Below the pieces are notes generated by a model, which saw only the letters and a list, made by a program, of their open reading frames with translations, did no database searches and was not told the DNA's origin. Positions 19,680 to 28,775 of a DNA stretch of 64,000 nucleotides are shown here, in pieces; position 1 is the first letter of the stretch, and each line of letters opens with the position of its first letter. The stretch is from contig NZ_QEIH01000005.1 of NCBI RefSeq assembly GCF_003260195.1, positions 434,001 through 498,000 on the forward strand, given 5' to 3'. Both the position numbers and the translations under genes were made by a program. Source of the DNA: Lutibacter citreus. GTDB taxonomy: Bacteria; Bacteroidota; Bacteroidia; Flavobacteriales; Flavobacteriaceae.

Positions 19680-20149
19680 AATCTTTACAGTTGTTTAAAA
19701 ATGGTTAGTCTTAAATTATGACTACAATTTAATATACTAAAACAAGCGTTTTTTAAAACACCTTTTTTGTATATCTAAATATAATGTGTTTGTATTTCCA
19801 ATCTTTTGTGTAAAATGTTTTTTTGTGAAAATCCTCAGGTCTAGGTTAGAAATTGTTTTTTTATCTTTTACTAATCACTAAATTTTATATTTAGCAGACT
19901 TTAATTAATATCACAGAACTTTTGTTTAGAACAAACGAGCAATGTTTTTATATGTTTTGCATACCCAATATGGATTTATTTTCCTTACGAAAATAAGGAA
20001 TTAATCAATAGGGGCAAGTACCTAATAAACATTAGTAATGGCTAAAACCTTTAATAATTTACAAGATTACAACTCGTACGCTTGAATTGAATATGGCTAA
20101 AAAATAATCATACAAGGTATTGGTGTTATTTGTACTCCTAAAATAAGTA
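19680..20149. other. Long intergenic region, no gene seen
   Basis: 470 bp upstream of the CorA-like gene. It has a small hairpin, TTCCTTA/TAAGGAA with a 6-nt loop (19981-20000), with no T-run, and the 10-mer ATGGCTAAAA twice (near 20038 and 20093). No convincing frame in either direction. A small RNA is possible but unsupported. Confidence 0.4.
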
Positions 20150-20860
20150 TTATTTATTTTTTTTATAAAACCGATTGATAAAAGTAACAGTTATTGGAAT
20201 GGTGAGATAGGTTAAAACAGACCATAAGGCTAAATTTTCAGATAATATAAGGGCTAAAAAAGTAGCAACTAACCCAGTAAAGGAAACCGCTGCCAATAGG
20301 GTAATTTTATTTTTTGTTTTATGAACTTCAAATTTATTCAATTTCAGAAAAATTCTTTTAGAGTATGCGCGTAAGTACAAAAGTGATATTATTCCTGCCA
20401 TTGCAAAAAGGCCAATACCGTAAATAACAAATAATCCAATTAGTTCACTTTTGCTTTTAACTTCAAATGTTGAAGGAAACCACCCATTACTTAACCAAGC
20501 AAAAAGATTGGAGAAAATTAACCGAAGTGGATACATATATATAAGTAAAATAAATATTAAACTAATACTTAAAAAAATGGTATTCTTATCTTCCAAACCA
20601 TATCTTCTGCTCCAGGTTCTATGGCTTAACCAAAAAGTCATTATGATAAAAAAGCTACACACAAATGCCGGAATTTCTTTTAATGAAATTATTAATTCGG
20701 GATAATTTTTAGGTATTGTTCCCACAGAAATAACTAACATAGTCATTGCAAAAGCAAATGCGGCATCCATAAATGTTTCTAACCTAGTAATTTGAGTTCC
20801 ACGCATCTTAAAATCTTCACTACTCGAGAGATTTGTTTGTTTACTTTCAGATTTAGTCAT
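20150..20860 (-). CDS. TMEM175-family (DUF1211) potassium channel-like protein
   Basis: A 236-residue protein. The start MTKSESKQ at 20860 is preferred over an upstream Met because the extra 15 residues are not family-like. The pore-helix signature is RLETFMDAAFAFAMTMLVISVG at about residue 25; the usual F-S-D triad is F-M-D here. About six hydrophobic helices follow, with charged loops between. Prokaryotic members form K+-selective tetramers. Ion selectivity is inferred from the family only, and the S-to-M change in the triad is worth noting. It is transcribed alone. Confidence 0.82.
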   Translation of the reverse strand: MTKSESKQTNLSSSEDFKMRGTQITRLETFMDAAFAFAMTMLVISVGTIPKNYPELIISLKEIPAFVCSFFIIMTFWLSHRTWSRRYGLEDKNTIFLSISLIFILLIYMYPLRLIFSNLFAWLSNGWFPSTFEVKSKSELIGLFVIYGIGLFAMAGIISLLYLRAYSKRIFLKLNKFEVHKTKNKITLLAAVSFTGLVATFLALILSENLALWSVLTYLTIPITVTFINRFYKKNK

Positions 20861-21455
20861 AATTGTTTTTTGAATTCTATAAACTCTAAAATATTTAAAC
20901 TTCAATATAATAAGATTTAGGTTAAGTTTTATATAAATCTAAATTTTGAAAAGATTATTTCTTTTAATATTAACATTGTAGGGTAAGTTCCTCTGTTGTT
21001 TTGAGTATAAATTTTTCAATGAAAGATTAAGTTAGAGTAGGAGCTTTTTTGAAAACGTAATTTTCAGGTGTATAAAATATTGTTTAAAAAAATCAATTTA
21101 TGCTCTCGCATTTTCGTAACTTTTAAATGGTGTTTTTCTTTTGAATTAATTGTAAAAGATATAAATATATTAAAGTTAAAAGCGTGAATAAGTTCTCATA
21201 GTTTATTTTGTAAGTATTTAACTTTCTATATCCTAATAAAATAAACTTTTGCCTTTTTAAATTTGTAGAGTAAAAAGTAGTGAAGGTCTTATTCCATAAG
21301 GGCAAATTGAAAATAAATTCAATAGTATAGCCCTTTTTGGAATAAAATTGTAATAACACGTAAATTTAATTATTTCGATAAATATGATTGATGATTTTTT
21401 GTATAATTAACAGAACTTATTAACAAAAATATAAGGTGATTTAAACAGAATTATT
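20861..21455. other. Intergenic region, no reliable gene
   Basis: About 600 AT-rich bases between the TMEM175-type gene and the rlmD terminator. One 78-codon frame on the minus strand (21123-21359) is hydrophobic, Leu/Tyr/Lys rich and without family features. I do not call it. Confidence 0.5.
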
Positions 21456-21495
21456 AAACCTCAATCTCTCAGTAAATTATGAGAAATTGAGGTTT
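21456..21495 (-). terminator. Hairpin terminator of rlmD
   Basis: A 16-bp stem with one mismatch (21456-21471 with 21480-21495) and an 8-nt loop lies 32 bp after the rlmD stop. The T-run is weak. Confidence 0.7.
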
Positions 21496-21526
21496 ATTAA
21501 ATAGTTTTTTAATATAAGTGATTTGT

Positions 21527-22939
21527 TTAAGCTTTTAGCTCAAGTAAAACAACATTCTCTACATGGTGTGTTTGTGGAAACATATCAACAGCTTGTGTTT
21601 TAATAATGTTGTATTGGTCTTTCATTAAAGATAAATCACGTGCTTGGGTAGCAGAATTACAACTTACATAAACAATACGTTTAGGTGCAATTTCTAATAT
21701 TTTGTTAACCACATTTTTATGCATTCCGTCTCTTGGCGGATCTGTTATTATTACATCTGGCTGACCGTGCTTAGCAATAAAGGCATTGTTAAAAACATCT
21801 TTCATATCACCAGCATAAAACTCAACATTATCTATGTTATTAAATTTTGCATTTAATTTTGCATCTTCAATTGCTTCAGGAACAGATTCAACACCAATTA
21901 CCTTTTTTGCTTTTTTAGCAACAAACTGAGCAATGGTTCCAGTTCCTGTATAAAAATCGTATACAGTTTCGTTTCCAGATAAATTTGCGAAATCACGTGT
22001 TATTTTATACAATTCATATGCTTGGGTAGAATTTGTTTGATAAAATGATTTTGGTCCAATTTTAAATTTTAACCCTTCCATTTCTTCAAAAATATGATCT
22101 CTACCTTTAAATAATATAATATTCTGATCGTATAAAGTATCGTTTCCTTTTCCGTTAATTACATATTGTAAAGATGTGATTTCAGGGAATTTAGCTTCAA
22201 GAGCATTTAATAAACCTTCTCTTTTTTCTTTATCTTCTTTAAAAAATTGAATTACCACCATTATTTCTCCTGTTGAAGAAGTTCGTAACATAATAGTACG
22301 TAATAAACCAGATTGTTCTCTTGGATTGTAAAATTCCAATCCGTTTTCAATTCCGTAATTTTTTATAAAATTACGAATGTCGTTTGAAGGATCTTCTTGT
22401 AAATGACATTTAGTAACATCTAAAATTTTATCCCACATTCCAGAAATATGAAAACCACAAGCATTTCGGTTATCAATTTCTTCATCTGAATTTATTTCTT
22501 CCAACGTTAGCCATCTACTATTTGAAAAAGAAAATTCCATTTTATTTCTATAGAAATATTGTTTTTCACAACCTAAAATAGGTGTAACCTTTGGCAATTC
22601 TAAATGTCCAATTCTAATTAAGTTATTGGTAACTTCCTTTTCTTTATAAGCTAATTGGTGTTCATAGCCCATATTTTGCCATTTGCAACCACCGCAGTGT
22701 TCAAAATGTTCGCAAACAGGTTCAGTACGTTTGTCTGAAAGTTTATGAAATTTTATGGCTGTACCTTCAAAATAAGCTTTTCTCTTTTTTCCGGTTCTAA
22801 TATCAACAACATCACCAGGTACAGTGTTTGTTAAAAAAATAACACGTCCGTCTGGGGCCTTCGCTACAGTTTTACCTCTTGCTCCTGCATCTATTACTTC
22901 TATATTCTCAAAAATGAGTGGTGTTTTTCTTCTTGCCAT
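21527..22939 (-). CDS. rlmD: 23S rRNA (uracil-C5)-methyltransferase RlmD
   Basis: A 470-residue protein. An N-terminal TRAM domain (about 8-65) is followed by the Fe-S cluster cysteines C76, C82 and C85 (CEHFEHCGGC) and a later Cys near 180. The C-terminal half is a class I SAM methyltransferase with VYDFYTGTGTIAQFVA, TDPPRDG and the catalytic Cys in VYVSCNSATQARDL. It methylates U1939 of 23S rRNA (E. coli numbering); Bacteroidota members may also modify a second site. The gene diverges from glmM. Its -7 element (22944-22951) lies so close to the ATG that the mRNA may have almost no leader. Confidence 0.93.
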   Translation of the reverse strand: MARRKTPLIFENIEVIDAGARGKTVAKAPDGRVIFLTNTVPGDVVDIRTGKKRKAYFEGTAIKFHKLSDKRTEPVCEHFEHCGGCKWQNMGYEHQLAYKEKEVTNNLIRIGHLELPKVTPILGCEKQYFYRNKMEFSFSNSRWLTLEEINSDEEIDNRNACGFHISGMWDKILDVTKCHLQEDPSNDIRNFIKNYGIENGLEFYNPREQSGLLRTIMLRTSSTGEIMVVIQFFKEDKEKREGLLNALEAKFPEITSLQYVINGKGNDTLYDQNIILFKGRDHIFEEMEGLKFKIGPKSFYQTNSTQAYELYKITRDFANLSGNETVYDFYTGTGTIAQFVAKKAKKVIGVESVPEAIEDAKLNAKFNNIDNVEFYAGDMKDVFNNAFIAKHGQPDVIITDPPRDGMHKNVVNKILEIAPKRIVYVSCNSATQARDLSLMKDQYNIIKTQAVDMFPQTHHVENVVLLELKA

Positions 22940-22943
22940 TTTG

Positions 22944-22951
22944 CAAATGTA
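22944..22951 (-). promoter_or_regulatory. -7 promoter element of rlmD
   Basis: TACATTTG on the minus strand matches the Bacteroidota TAnnTTTG element exactly. It ends 4 nt before the ATG (22939), so transcription would start at or next to the start codon. Confidence 0.6.
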
Positions 22952-23020
22952 CTATTTATATAGAAAAAAACACATCTTAAATTGGATGCCTTTTTTATTT
23001 TAATAATGAGCAATATAAAT

Positions 23021-23028
23021 TAACTTTG
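23021..23028 (+). promoter_or_regulatory. -7 promoter element of glmM
   Basis: TAACTTTG matches TAnnTTTG exactly and lies 18 nt before the glmM ATG, giving a short leader. No clear -33 TTTG was seen. Confidence 0.6.
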
Positions 23029-23046
23029 GCACACTTAAATTTACAT

Positions 23047-24432
23047 ATGGCTTTAATAAAATCAATTTCAGGAATAAGAGGAACAATAGGAGGGACAGTA
23101 GCAACAAATTTAACACCAATTGATACTGTAAAATTTGCAGCAGCATATGGTATGTGGCTTAAATCTCAAACAAATAAAGAAAAATTAACGGTAGTTGTAG
23201 GTAGAGATGCTCGTATATCGGGTAAAATGGTTAGTAGTTTAGTTTGTAATACACTAGTTGGATTAGGCATTAATGTAAACGATATTGGCTTATCTACCAC
23301 ACCAACGGTTGAAGTTGCGGTGCAAATGGATGGTGCTGATGGAGGTATAATTATCACAGCGAGTCACAATCCAAAACAATGGAATGCGCTAAAACTATTA
23401 AATGGTAAAGGTGAATTTTTAAATGGAGAGGCAGGAGAAAAAGTATTAGAAATTGCCAAAGATGATGCTTATTTGTTTTCTGAAGTAGATGATTTAGGAA
23501 ACTATAGAAAGAAACAAGGATACATAAATAAACATATTAAAGAAGTTTTAGCTTTAAAATTAGTGGATGTTGAAGCTATTAAAAAAGCAAACTTTAAAGT
23601 GGTTGTTGATGCGGTAAATTCTACAGGAGGAATTGCCATACCAGCTTTGTTAGAAAGATTAGGGGTAGAATGTATAGAATTGTATTGTGAACCAAACGGA
23701 CAATTTCCTCACAATCCAGAACCTTTAAAAGAACATTTAACTGATATTTCGGAATTGGTAGTTAAAGAAAAAGCCCATTTAGGGATTGTTGTGGATCCTG
23801 ATGTAGATCGTTTGGCAATTGTAAGTGAAGACGGATCTATGTTTGGTGAAGAATATACATTGGTTGCTTGTGCAGATTATGTGCTTGGTAAAACTAAAGG
23901 GAATACAGTTTCTAATTTATCATCTTCAAGAGCTTTAAGGGATATTACTGAAAAACACGGTGGCAACTATCAAGCAAGTGCAGTAGGAGAGGTGAATGTG
24001 GTTGAATTAATGAAAGCTTCAGATGCTATTATTGGTGGTGAGGGAAACGGTGGGATTATTTATCCAGAATCGCATTATGGTAGAGATTCATTGGTTGGTG
24101 TTGCATTGTTTTTGTCACATTTAGCAAATCTTAAAATAAGCTGTAAAGAATTAAGAGATAGTTACCCAAGTTATTTTATGAGTAAGAATAAAATTGAATT
24201 AACACCAGAAATTGATGTAGATGCTATTTTAGAACAAATGGCTGCTAAATATTCAAATGAAGATGTAATAACTATAGATGGTGTTAAAATTAATTTTGAA
24301 AGTGAGTGGGTACATTTAAGAAAATCTAATACTGAACCAATTATTAGAATATATACAGAAAGTACATCTCAAGTAAATGCAGATGAATTGGCTGTTAGGG
24401 TTATTAATGAAATTAAAGAAATTTCAAAATAA
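23047..24432 (+). CDS. glmM: Phosphoglucosamine mutase
   Basis: A 461-residue protein. The start is the ATG at 23047 (MALIKSISGIRGTIGG), not the in-frame TTG at 23026, which lies within the promoter. It has the four phosphohexomutase domains: active-site serine S106 in TASHNP, the Mg loop DPDVDR, the sugar-binding GEGNGG and the phosphate-binding RKSNTEPIIRIY. It converts glucosamine-6-P to glucosamine-1-P for UDP-GlcNAc, peptidoglycan and lipid A. The choice of GlmM over phosphoglucomutase or phosphomannomutase rests on overall likeness to Bacteroidota GlmM, and is likely but not proven. Confidence 0.88.
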   Translation: MALIKSISGIRGTIGGTVATNLTPIDTVKFAAAYGMWLKSQTNKEKLTVVVGRDARISGKMVSSLVCNTLVGLGINVNDIGLSTTPTVEVAVQMDGADGGIIITASHNPKQWNALKLLNGKGEFLNGEAGEKVLEIAKDDAYLFSEVDDLGNYRKKQGYINKHIKEVLALKLVDVEAIKKANFKVVVDAVNSTGGIAIPALLERLGVECIELYCEPNGQFPHNPEPLKEHLTDISELVVKEKAHLGIVVDPDVDRLAIVSEDGSMFGEEYTLVACADYVLGKTKGNTVSNLSSSRALRDITEKHGGNYQASAVGEVNVVELMKASDAIIGGEGNGGIIYPESHYGRDSLVGVALFLSHLANLKISCKELRDSYPSYFMSKNKIELTPEIDVDAILEQMAAKYSNEDVITIDGVKINFESEWVHLRKSNTEPIIRIYTESTSQVNADELAVRVINEIKEISK

Positions 24433-24526
24433 AGTTTTATGAAACGGGCATGTCTAATTTTGGCACGTATTGGTATGGCTAATAATAAACAAAATGTGTC
24501 ACCTTATTAAAATAAAATTTAAACAA

Positions 24527-25357
24527 ATGAAAAATATATTTACAACACTTTTAGTGTTGTTATCAATTGCAGGTTATTCTCAAGAAGAAATTAATTATAA
24601 TGATGCGGGCGCTAACAAAGGGAAAATGTTTGCTTATTGGGGTTGGAATAGAGGTCATTTTAGTAATTCGGATATTACATTTAAAGGAGATAATTATAAT
24701 TTCACATTATCTGATGTTGCAGCAAAGGATAAGCCAAAGCCTTTTGGAATTTATTATTTTAAACCAGATGAGGTTACTATTCCTCAAACAAATTTTAGAA
24801 TTGGTTATTTTTTCAAAGAAAACTATACTGTTGCTATAGGTGTAGATCATATGAAATACGTAATGACAAATAATCAAACTGTAAAATTTAATGGAGATTT
24901 ACCATTAGGAAGTAAAATTTATACTTCAACAGGAAATAATATAAATTTAACAGAAGATTTCTTAACCTTTGAACATACCGATGGTTTAAACTATGTAAAT
25001 GTTGAAGTGAGTAGATTTGATAATTTAGATAACTGGTTAAAATTTCCAATTAAAAATATTGATATTAACTTAACCGAAGGAGTAGGAGTTGGTTTATTGT
25101 ATCCAAAAACAAATACAAAGTTGTTAGGAAAAGAACGTCATGATGATTTTCACGTTTCTGGTTATGGAGTTTCTGCGCACGTAGGATTAAACTTAACTTT
25201 TTTCAAATACTTTTTTATTCAATCTAATTTAAAGGTTGGATATATAAATATGGGTGATATTAGAACTACAAAAAGTAATAGTGACTCAGCTTCTCAGCAT
25301 TTTACTTTTTTAGAAAATATGTATGTATTTGGAGCTAGATTTAATATTTCAAAATAA
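24527..25357 (+). CDS. Predicted outer-membrane beta-barrel protein
   Basis: A 276-residue protein. The start MKNIFTTLLVLLS gives a clean signal peptide ending near GYSQ; a TTG 19 codons further up is unlikely. The mature part alternates polar and aromatic residues in strands (for example FFIQSNLKVGYINMG, VSAHVGLNLTFF) and ends in FGARFNISK, which suits a small barrel of 8-12 strands. Function is not recognised. It lies 94 bp after glmM on the same strand and has its own terminator. Confidence 0.7.
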   Translation: MKNIFTTLLVLLSIAGYSQEEINYNDAGANKGKMFAYWGWNRGHFSNSDITFKGDNYNFTLSDVAAKDKPKPFGIYYFKPDEVTIPQTNFRIGYFFKENYTVAIGVDHMKYVMTNNQTVKFNGDLPLGSKIYTSTGNNINLTEDFLTFEHTDGLNYVNVEVSRFDNLDNWLKFPIKNIDINLTEGVGVGLLYPKTNTKLLGKERHDDFHVSGYGVSAHVGLNLTFFKYFFIQSNLKVGYINMGDIRTTKSNSDSASQHFTFLENMYVFGARFNISK

Positions 25358-25386
25358 TAATTATATAAGCTATTATTTTAATCAAT

Positions 25387-25433
25387 AATGAAGAATCTTA
25401 CTGATTGCTAAATCTAAGATTCTTCATTTTGTT
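25387..25433 (+). terminator. Intrinsic terminator
   Basis: A perfect 14-bp stem (25387-25400 with 25415-25428) with a 14-nt loop and a following TTTTGTT tract, 30 bp after the barrel gene. Confidence 0.85.
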
Positions 25434-25612
25434 ATAGAATACATTCAGAATTACAGATTACACGAGTCTTTTTGAAAGATTGTTCCAAAGATTAATATAA
25501 GTTGGTTACAACGAAGTGTTTCCACATTAAAGTAAATAGATGCATAATTTTGTAAAAACTGCATTTATAATAAGTTACAATTGTCATTATATGAATAGCA
25601 GGGCAGAAGAAA

Positions 25613-26500
25613 TTAAACTTTAGGAGCTTTATCTTTATGTTTAAAGCGCTTGTGTGTCCAAAAATAATATTCAGGTTGATTTCTTACTTGTTTTTCAACC
25701 AAATCTGAAAATATATCAGTTAGCTTATAATCATCATACGCAGTGGCATTATCAGTAATTAAACTAAAAGTAGTTTCATAATAGCCTCGTTTTACTTTTT
25801 TAGTGTTCATAAAAACAACATTCATATCAAAACGTTTGGCTAGCATTTCAGAACCAGTATGAATTGGAACATTTTTTACACCTAAAAATTCACCCCAATA
25901 ATAGGTTTTTTTAAGTTGAGGTGATTGATCACTAAGCAAGCCATATATAGATTGAATATTATTTTTTTTGTTATTTTTCATTTCAGAAATAATTTTTGAA
26001 GTTTGAACTAAACTAGTACCAAATTTAATTCTAGACTTTAAAATAGTATTGTTGAAATAATGGTTATTTACTTTAGTAAAGGCTGCATATCCTTTATACT
26101 TAACAAAAGCCTCTAAACTCATAATCCATTCCCAATTAGCATAATGTGCACCAGTTAAAATAACACTCTTACCATCTTTAAACAACTCTGTAAAAAAATC
26201 TATATTGGTGAATTTATAACGTTTAAAAACTTCTTCTTTGGAAACCGTAAAAGATTTAATCATTTCAATAAAAACATCAACAAAATGATGATAAAATTTC
26301 TTACGTATTAAAATATTCTTTTCTTTTGAGTTTTCAGGAAACACAAGCTCTAAATTATGTAGAACAACTTTTTTACGATATCCTATTACATAATATAATA
26401 ACAAATAAATTATGTCAGATATAAAATATAAAACACGAAATGGTAGTATTGACAAAAACCAAATTAAAGGGTAAACAAGTATGTAGACTAATAAATTCAT
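25613..26500 (-). CDS. LpxL/HtrB-type acyltransferase
   Basis: A 295-residue inner-membrane protein with a hydrophobic N-terminus (about 3-40). It has the HX4E catalytic pair H119 and E124 (GAHYANWEW) of lipid A late acyltransferases, then a basic domain typical of the family. It likely adds a secondary acyl chain to the lipid A precursor. In Bacteroidota, relatives also make aminolipids, so the acceptor is not certain. It diverges from the rhomboid gene. Confidence 0.88.
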   Translation of the reverse strand: MNLLVYILVYPLIWFLSILPFRVLYFISDIIYLLLYYVIGYRKKVVLHNLELVFPENSKEKNILIRKKFYHHFVDVFIEMIKSFTVSKEEVFKRYKFTNIDFFTELFKDGKSVILTGAHYANWEWIMSLEAFVKYKGYAAFTKVNNHYFNNTILKSRIKFGTSLVQTSKIISEMKNNKKNNIQSIYGLLSDQSPQLKKTYYWGEFLGVKNVPIHTGSEMLAKRFDMNVVFMNTKKVKRGYYETTFSLITDNATAYDDYKLTDIFSDLVEKQVRNQPEYYFWTHKRFKHKDKAPKV

Positions 26501-26604
26501 AATATAGATTGCAAATATCGTATTTAATTTTTGAATGATTATTAAACTTTAAAATCATTATCATCATTTTTTTATACATTCGCTACAACAAAAAATAGTA
26601 ATAA

Positions 26605-27246
26605 ATGAATATTGATAAAATACTTTTAATTATAATTGTTGCAAACGTAATAGCATCTATTAAAGGATTTAGTGATCGTCTTTTTTTTGATAAATATAAA
26701 TTTCAAATAGGCGCCATAAATAGGGGAGAGAAAATAAGAATGTTAACTTCAGGTTTTTTGCATGTAGATTATATGCATTTAATTTTAAATATGTACGTTC
26801 TCTTTATATTTGCACCAAACATTATTGCAAAGCTTGGAATTGTAAAGTTTTTAATAATTTATTTTGGAAGTTTAATTACAGGTAGTTTATTAACACTTTT
26901 TTTTCATAAAAAAGAATTGTACTATACAGCAGTTGGAGCATCTGGAGCAGTTGCAGGAATAATTTATGCTGCAATATTACTGGAACCAAATATGAGTTTA
27001 TTTATGTTTCCATTACCATTTCCAATTCCTGGTTATATTTTTGGAATAGGGTATTTATTATATTCAATTTATGGAATGAAAAAGCAACTTGGCAATGTTG
27101 GTCACTCAGCTCATATAGGAGGTGCTATTGGTGGTTATACACTAATTTTATTAGTATATCCTCAAGTATTTACTATAAGCTTATCTACGGTTATTATTCT
27201 GGGAGTTCCAATAGTACTTTTATTACTGTTTGGAAATAAATTATAA
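26605..27246 (+). CDS. Rhomboid intramembrane serine protease
   Basis: A 213-residue protein with six membrane helices, the minimal rhomboid core. The catalytic dyad is S113 in GASG and H170 in GHSAHIGGAIGG; the oxyanion-side H58 and N62 are in MHLILNMY. It cleaves within the membrane next to helix-breaking residues. Its substrate is unknown. The gene stops at 27246, the first base of the duplicated tRNA unit, and shares the hairpin that follows. Confidence 0.92.
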   Translation: MNIDKILLIIIVANVIASIKGFSDRLFFDKYKFQIGAINRGEKIRMLTSGFLHVDYMHLILNMYVLFIFAPNIIAKLGIVKFLIIYFGSLITGSLLTLFFHKKELYYTAVGASGAVAGIIYAAILLEPNMSLFMFPLPFPIPGYIFGIGYLLYSIYGMKKQLGNVGHSAHIGGAIGGYTLILLVYPQVFTISLSTVIILGVPIVLLLLFGNKL

Positions 27247-27247
27247 T

Positions 27248-27279
27248 AAAAAAAGCCAAACAAATGTTTGGCTTTTTTT
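27248..27279. terminator. Terminator between rhomboid gene and tRNA-Gly copy 1
   Basis: A perfect 15-bp inverted repeat, AAAAAAAGCCAAACA and its complement, with T-runs on both strands. It can stop both the rhomboid mRNA and the convergent tRNA. Confidence 0.9.
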
Positions 27280-27281
27280 TG

Positions 27282-27354
27282 AGCGAGAGACCGGGCTCGA
27301 ACCGGCGACAGTCAGCTTGGAAGGCTGAAGCTCTACCAACTGAGCTACTCTCGC
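27282..27354 (-). tRNA. tRNA-Gly (anticodon TCC), copy 1
   Basis: A 73-nt cloverleaf: acceptor stem GCGAGAG/CTCTCGC, D-arm AGCTCAGTTGGTAGAGCT, anticodon stem TCAGC/GCTGA with loop CTTCCAA, and T-loop TTCGAGC. No CCA is encoded. It is identical to copy 2. Confidence 0.97.
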
Positions 27355-27365
27355 AATTGGTGCTG

Positions 27366-27395
27366 CAAATATACAATCCTTTTTCACTTCTGCAA
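27366..27395 (-). promoter_or_regulatory. Promoter of tRNA-Gly copy 1
   Basis: On the minus strand, TTG (27393-27395), a 19-bp spacer and TATATTTG (27366-27373) match the Bacteroidota -33/-7 consensus. It ends 11 bp before the tRNA 5' end. Confidence 0.8.
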
Positions 27396-27642
27396 GACTT
27401 TATTGATGTTTCTATTACTATTTTTAATTATTGGTTTTGTTTTTGTAATTTAAAAAGAACTTAGTAATGTTGGTTATCTATCGTATTTAGTTGGGTAATT
27501 GAAGGTTAGGCGCCCGTTTTGTTATTTTTTCGTCTGGAATTTTTTTCAAGTATGTTTACCGTAATTATTTTTGTAGTTTAAATAGTATTTATTCTTGATA
27601 AGAAATAAGTTAAAATAACTATTAAATAGAGAGTGTAGAAAT

Positions 27643-27674
27643 AAAAAAAGCCAAACAAATGTTTGGCTTTTTTT
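27643..27674 (-). terminator. Terminator of tRNA-Gly copy 2
   Basis: The same 15-bp hairpin as in copy 1. No plus-strand gene reads into it here. Confidence 0.88.
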
Positions 27675-27676
27675 TG

Positions 27677-27749
27677 AGCGAGAGACCGGGCTCGAACCGG
27701 CGACAGTCAGCTTGGAAGGCTGAAGCTCTACCAACTGAGCTACTCTCGC
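27677..27749 (-). tRNA. tRNA-Gly (anticodon TCC), copy 2
   Basis: A 73-nt sequence with the same bases and fold as copy 1 (27282-27354). It lies upstream of copy 1 on the minus strand, with its own promoter and terminator. Confidence 0.97.
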
Positions 27750-27760
27750 AATTGGTGCTG

Positions 27761-27790
27761 CAAATATACAATCCTTTTTTACTTCTGCAA
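27761..27790 (-). promoter_or_regulatory. Promoter of tRNA-Gly copy 2
   Basis: TTG (27788-27790), a 19-bp spacer and TATATTTG (27761-27768) on the minus strand, as in copy 1. The single base difference between the copies falls inside this spacer. Confidence 0.8.
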
Positions 27791-27807
27791 GACTTTTTTA
27801 CATAAAA

Positions 27808-28233
27808 TTAAAAATATTTTATGTAGTGATAACCTAGCTTTTTGTAACCCTCATTTTCATAGAATTCATGTGACTTCACGTTAGAGATATAAGTGTTTAA
27901 TTCAGAAGCTTCATAACCAATACTTTGTGCGTAATTATAAATCCAATTGAACAAGATTTTACCCAGTCCTTTGCTTCTATATTGTGAAGTAATTATAACA
28001 TGATCTGGCTCTAAAATTTTTCCACAATAAAGTCTTGTTAAAAACCAAAGTCCCGAAATTCCAACTAATTTATCAAAATGATAGACTCCAACACACTTAT
28101 AATTTTGAGATGTCATATCTAATAATCTAATTTTAAGTATATTTTTTTCAATTTTCGGATTCAATTCTTCTAAAAGAGGAAGAATAATTTCAATTTTATC
28201 AGATGGTATAATTTTAATTTCAATATTTTCCAT
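27808..28233 (-). CDS. GNAT-family N-acetyltransferase
   Basis: A 141-residue cytosolic protein with the GNAT fold. The acetyl-CoA loop is seen in SQYRSKGLGKILFNWIYNYA (the R/Q-x-x-G-x-G/A pattern), followed by the C-terminal strand ELNTYISNVKSHEFYENEGYKKLGYHY. The acceptor substrate cannot be inferred. It diverges from the next acetyltransferase with only 35 bp between the two starts. Confidence 0.88.
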   Translation of the reverse strand: MENIEIKIIPSDKIEIILPLLEELNPKIEKNILKIRLLDMTSQNYKCVGVYHFDKLVGISGLWFLTRLYCGKILEPDHVIITSQYRSKGLGKILFNWIYNYAQSIGYEASELNTYISNVKSHEFYENEGYKKLGYHYIKYF

Positions 28234-28268
28234 TTAAATAGTAAATTAGCATTGCAGAGCTCAATATT

Positions 28269-28775
28269 ATGAAAATTATTTTAGAAACGAAGCGGTTGTA
28301 TTTGAGAGAATTTGAATCTTTAGATGGGGTTCATTTTTTTCATTTGAATAATAATCCTGAAGTTTTAAAGTATACAGGTGATTCTGCTTTTAAAAATATT
28401 GATGAAGCAAACAAGTTTATAAATAATTATTCAGATTATAAGTTAAATGGATATGGTAGATGGGCAGTTTGTTTAAAAGATACAAATGAATTTATAGGTT
28501 GGTGTGGTTTAAAGCTTGATAATTATGAAGTAGATTTAGGTTTTCGGTTTTTTCAAAAATATTGGGGGCTAGGGTACGCTTCCGAATCTGCAAAAGCTTG
28601 TGTAGAATATGGATTTTCTAAACTAAAGATTAAAAAAATAATTGGAAGAGCTTATATAAAGAATAAAGCTTCAATAAAAGTATTACAAAAATGTAATTTA
28701 GTATTTGAAAAAGACTTTGTATATGATGGTAAACCAGCAGTTTTATACAGTATAAAAAATGATAAGAATAGTTAA
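28269..28775 (+). CDS. RimJ/RimL-type GNAT acetyltransferase
   Basis: A 168-residue protein that starts ILETKRLYLREFESLDGVHFFHL, typical of the RimJ/RimL group. The CoA-binding part is RFFQKYWGLGYASESAKACVEYGF, and NKASIKVLQKCNLVFE ends the fold. Such enzymes acetylate ribosomal protein N-termini or small amines; the target here is unknown. Its last 17 bp overlap the next acetyltransferase gene. Confidence 0.88.
   Translation: MKIILETKRLYLREFESLDGVHFFHLNNNPEVLKYTGDSAFKNIDEANKFINNYSDYKLNGYGRWAVCLKDTNEFIGWCGLKLDNYEVDLGFRFFQKYWGLGYASESAKACVEYGFSKLKIKKIIGRAYIKNKASIKVLQKCNLVFEKDFVYDGKPAVLYSIKNDKNS

Larger units (their letters stand above)
27246..27401. repeat. Duplicated tRNA-Gly transcription unit, copy 1
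   Basis: This 156-bp block (terminator, tRNA and promoter) is repeated at 27641-27796 with one difference (C at 27385, T at 27780). The two copies are in direct orientation, 395 bp apart. Confidence 0.95.
27641..27796. repeat. Duplicated tRNA-Gly transcription unit, copy 2
   Basis: 155 of 156 bases are the same as at 27246-27401. The 239 bp between the copies (27402-27640) have no gene and are not repeated. Confidence 0.95.

Noticed and set aside
19981-20000. Hairpin TTCCTTA/TAAGGAA as a terminator or small RNA
   Set aside because: Seven pairs only, no T-run, and no gene ends there.
21123-21359. 78-codon frame on the minus strand in a long spacer
   Set aside because: Low complexity, Leu/Tyr/Lys rich, no start context or family features; fits chance in AT-rich DNA.
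23026-23046. TTG start for glmM
   Set aside because: It lies inside the -7 promoter element; the ATG at 23047 gives the family N-terminus.
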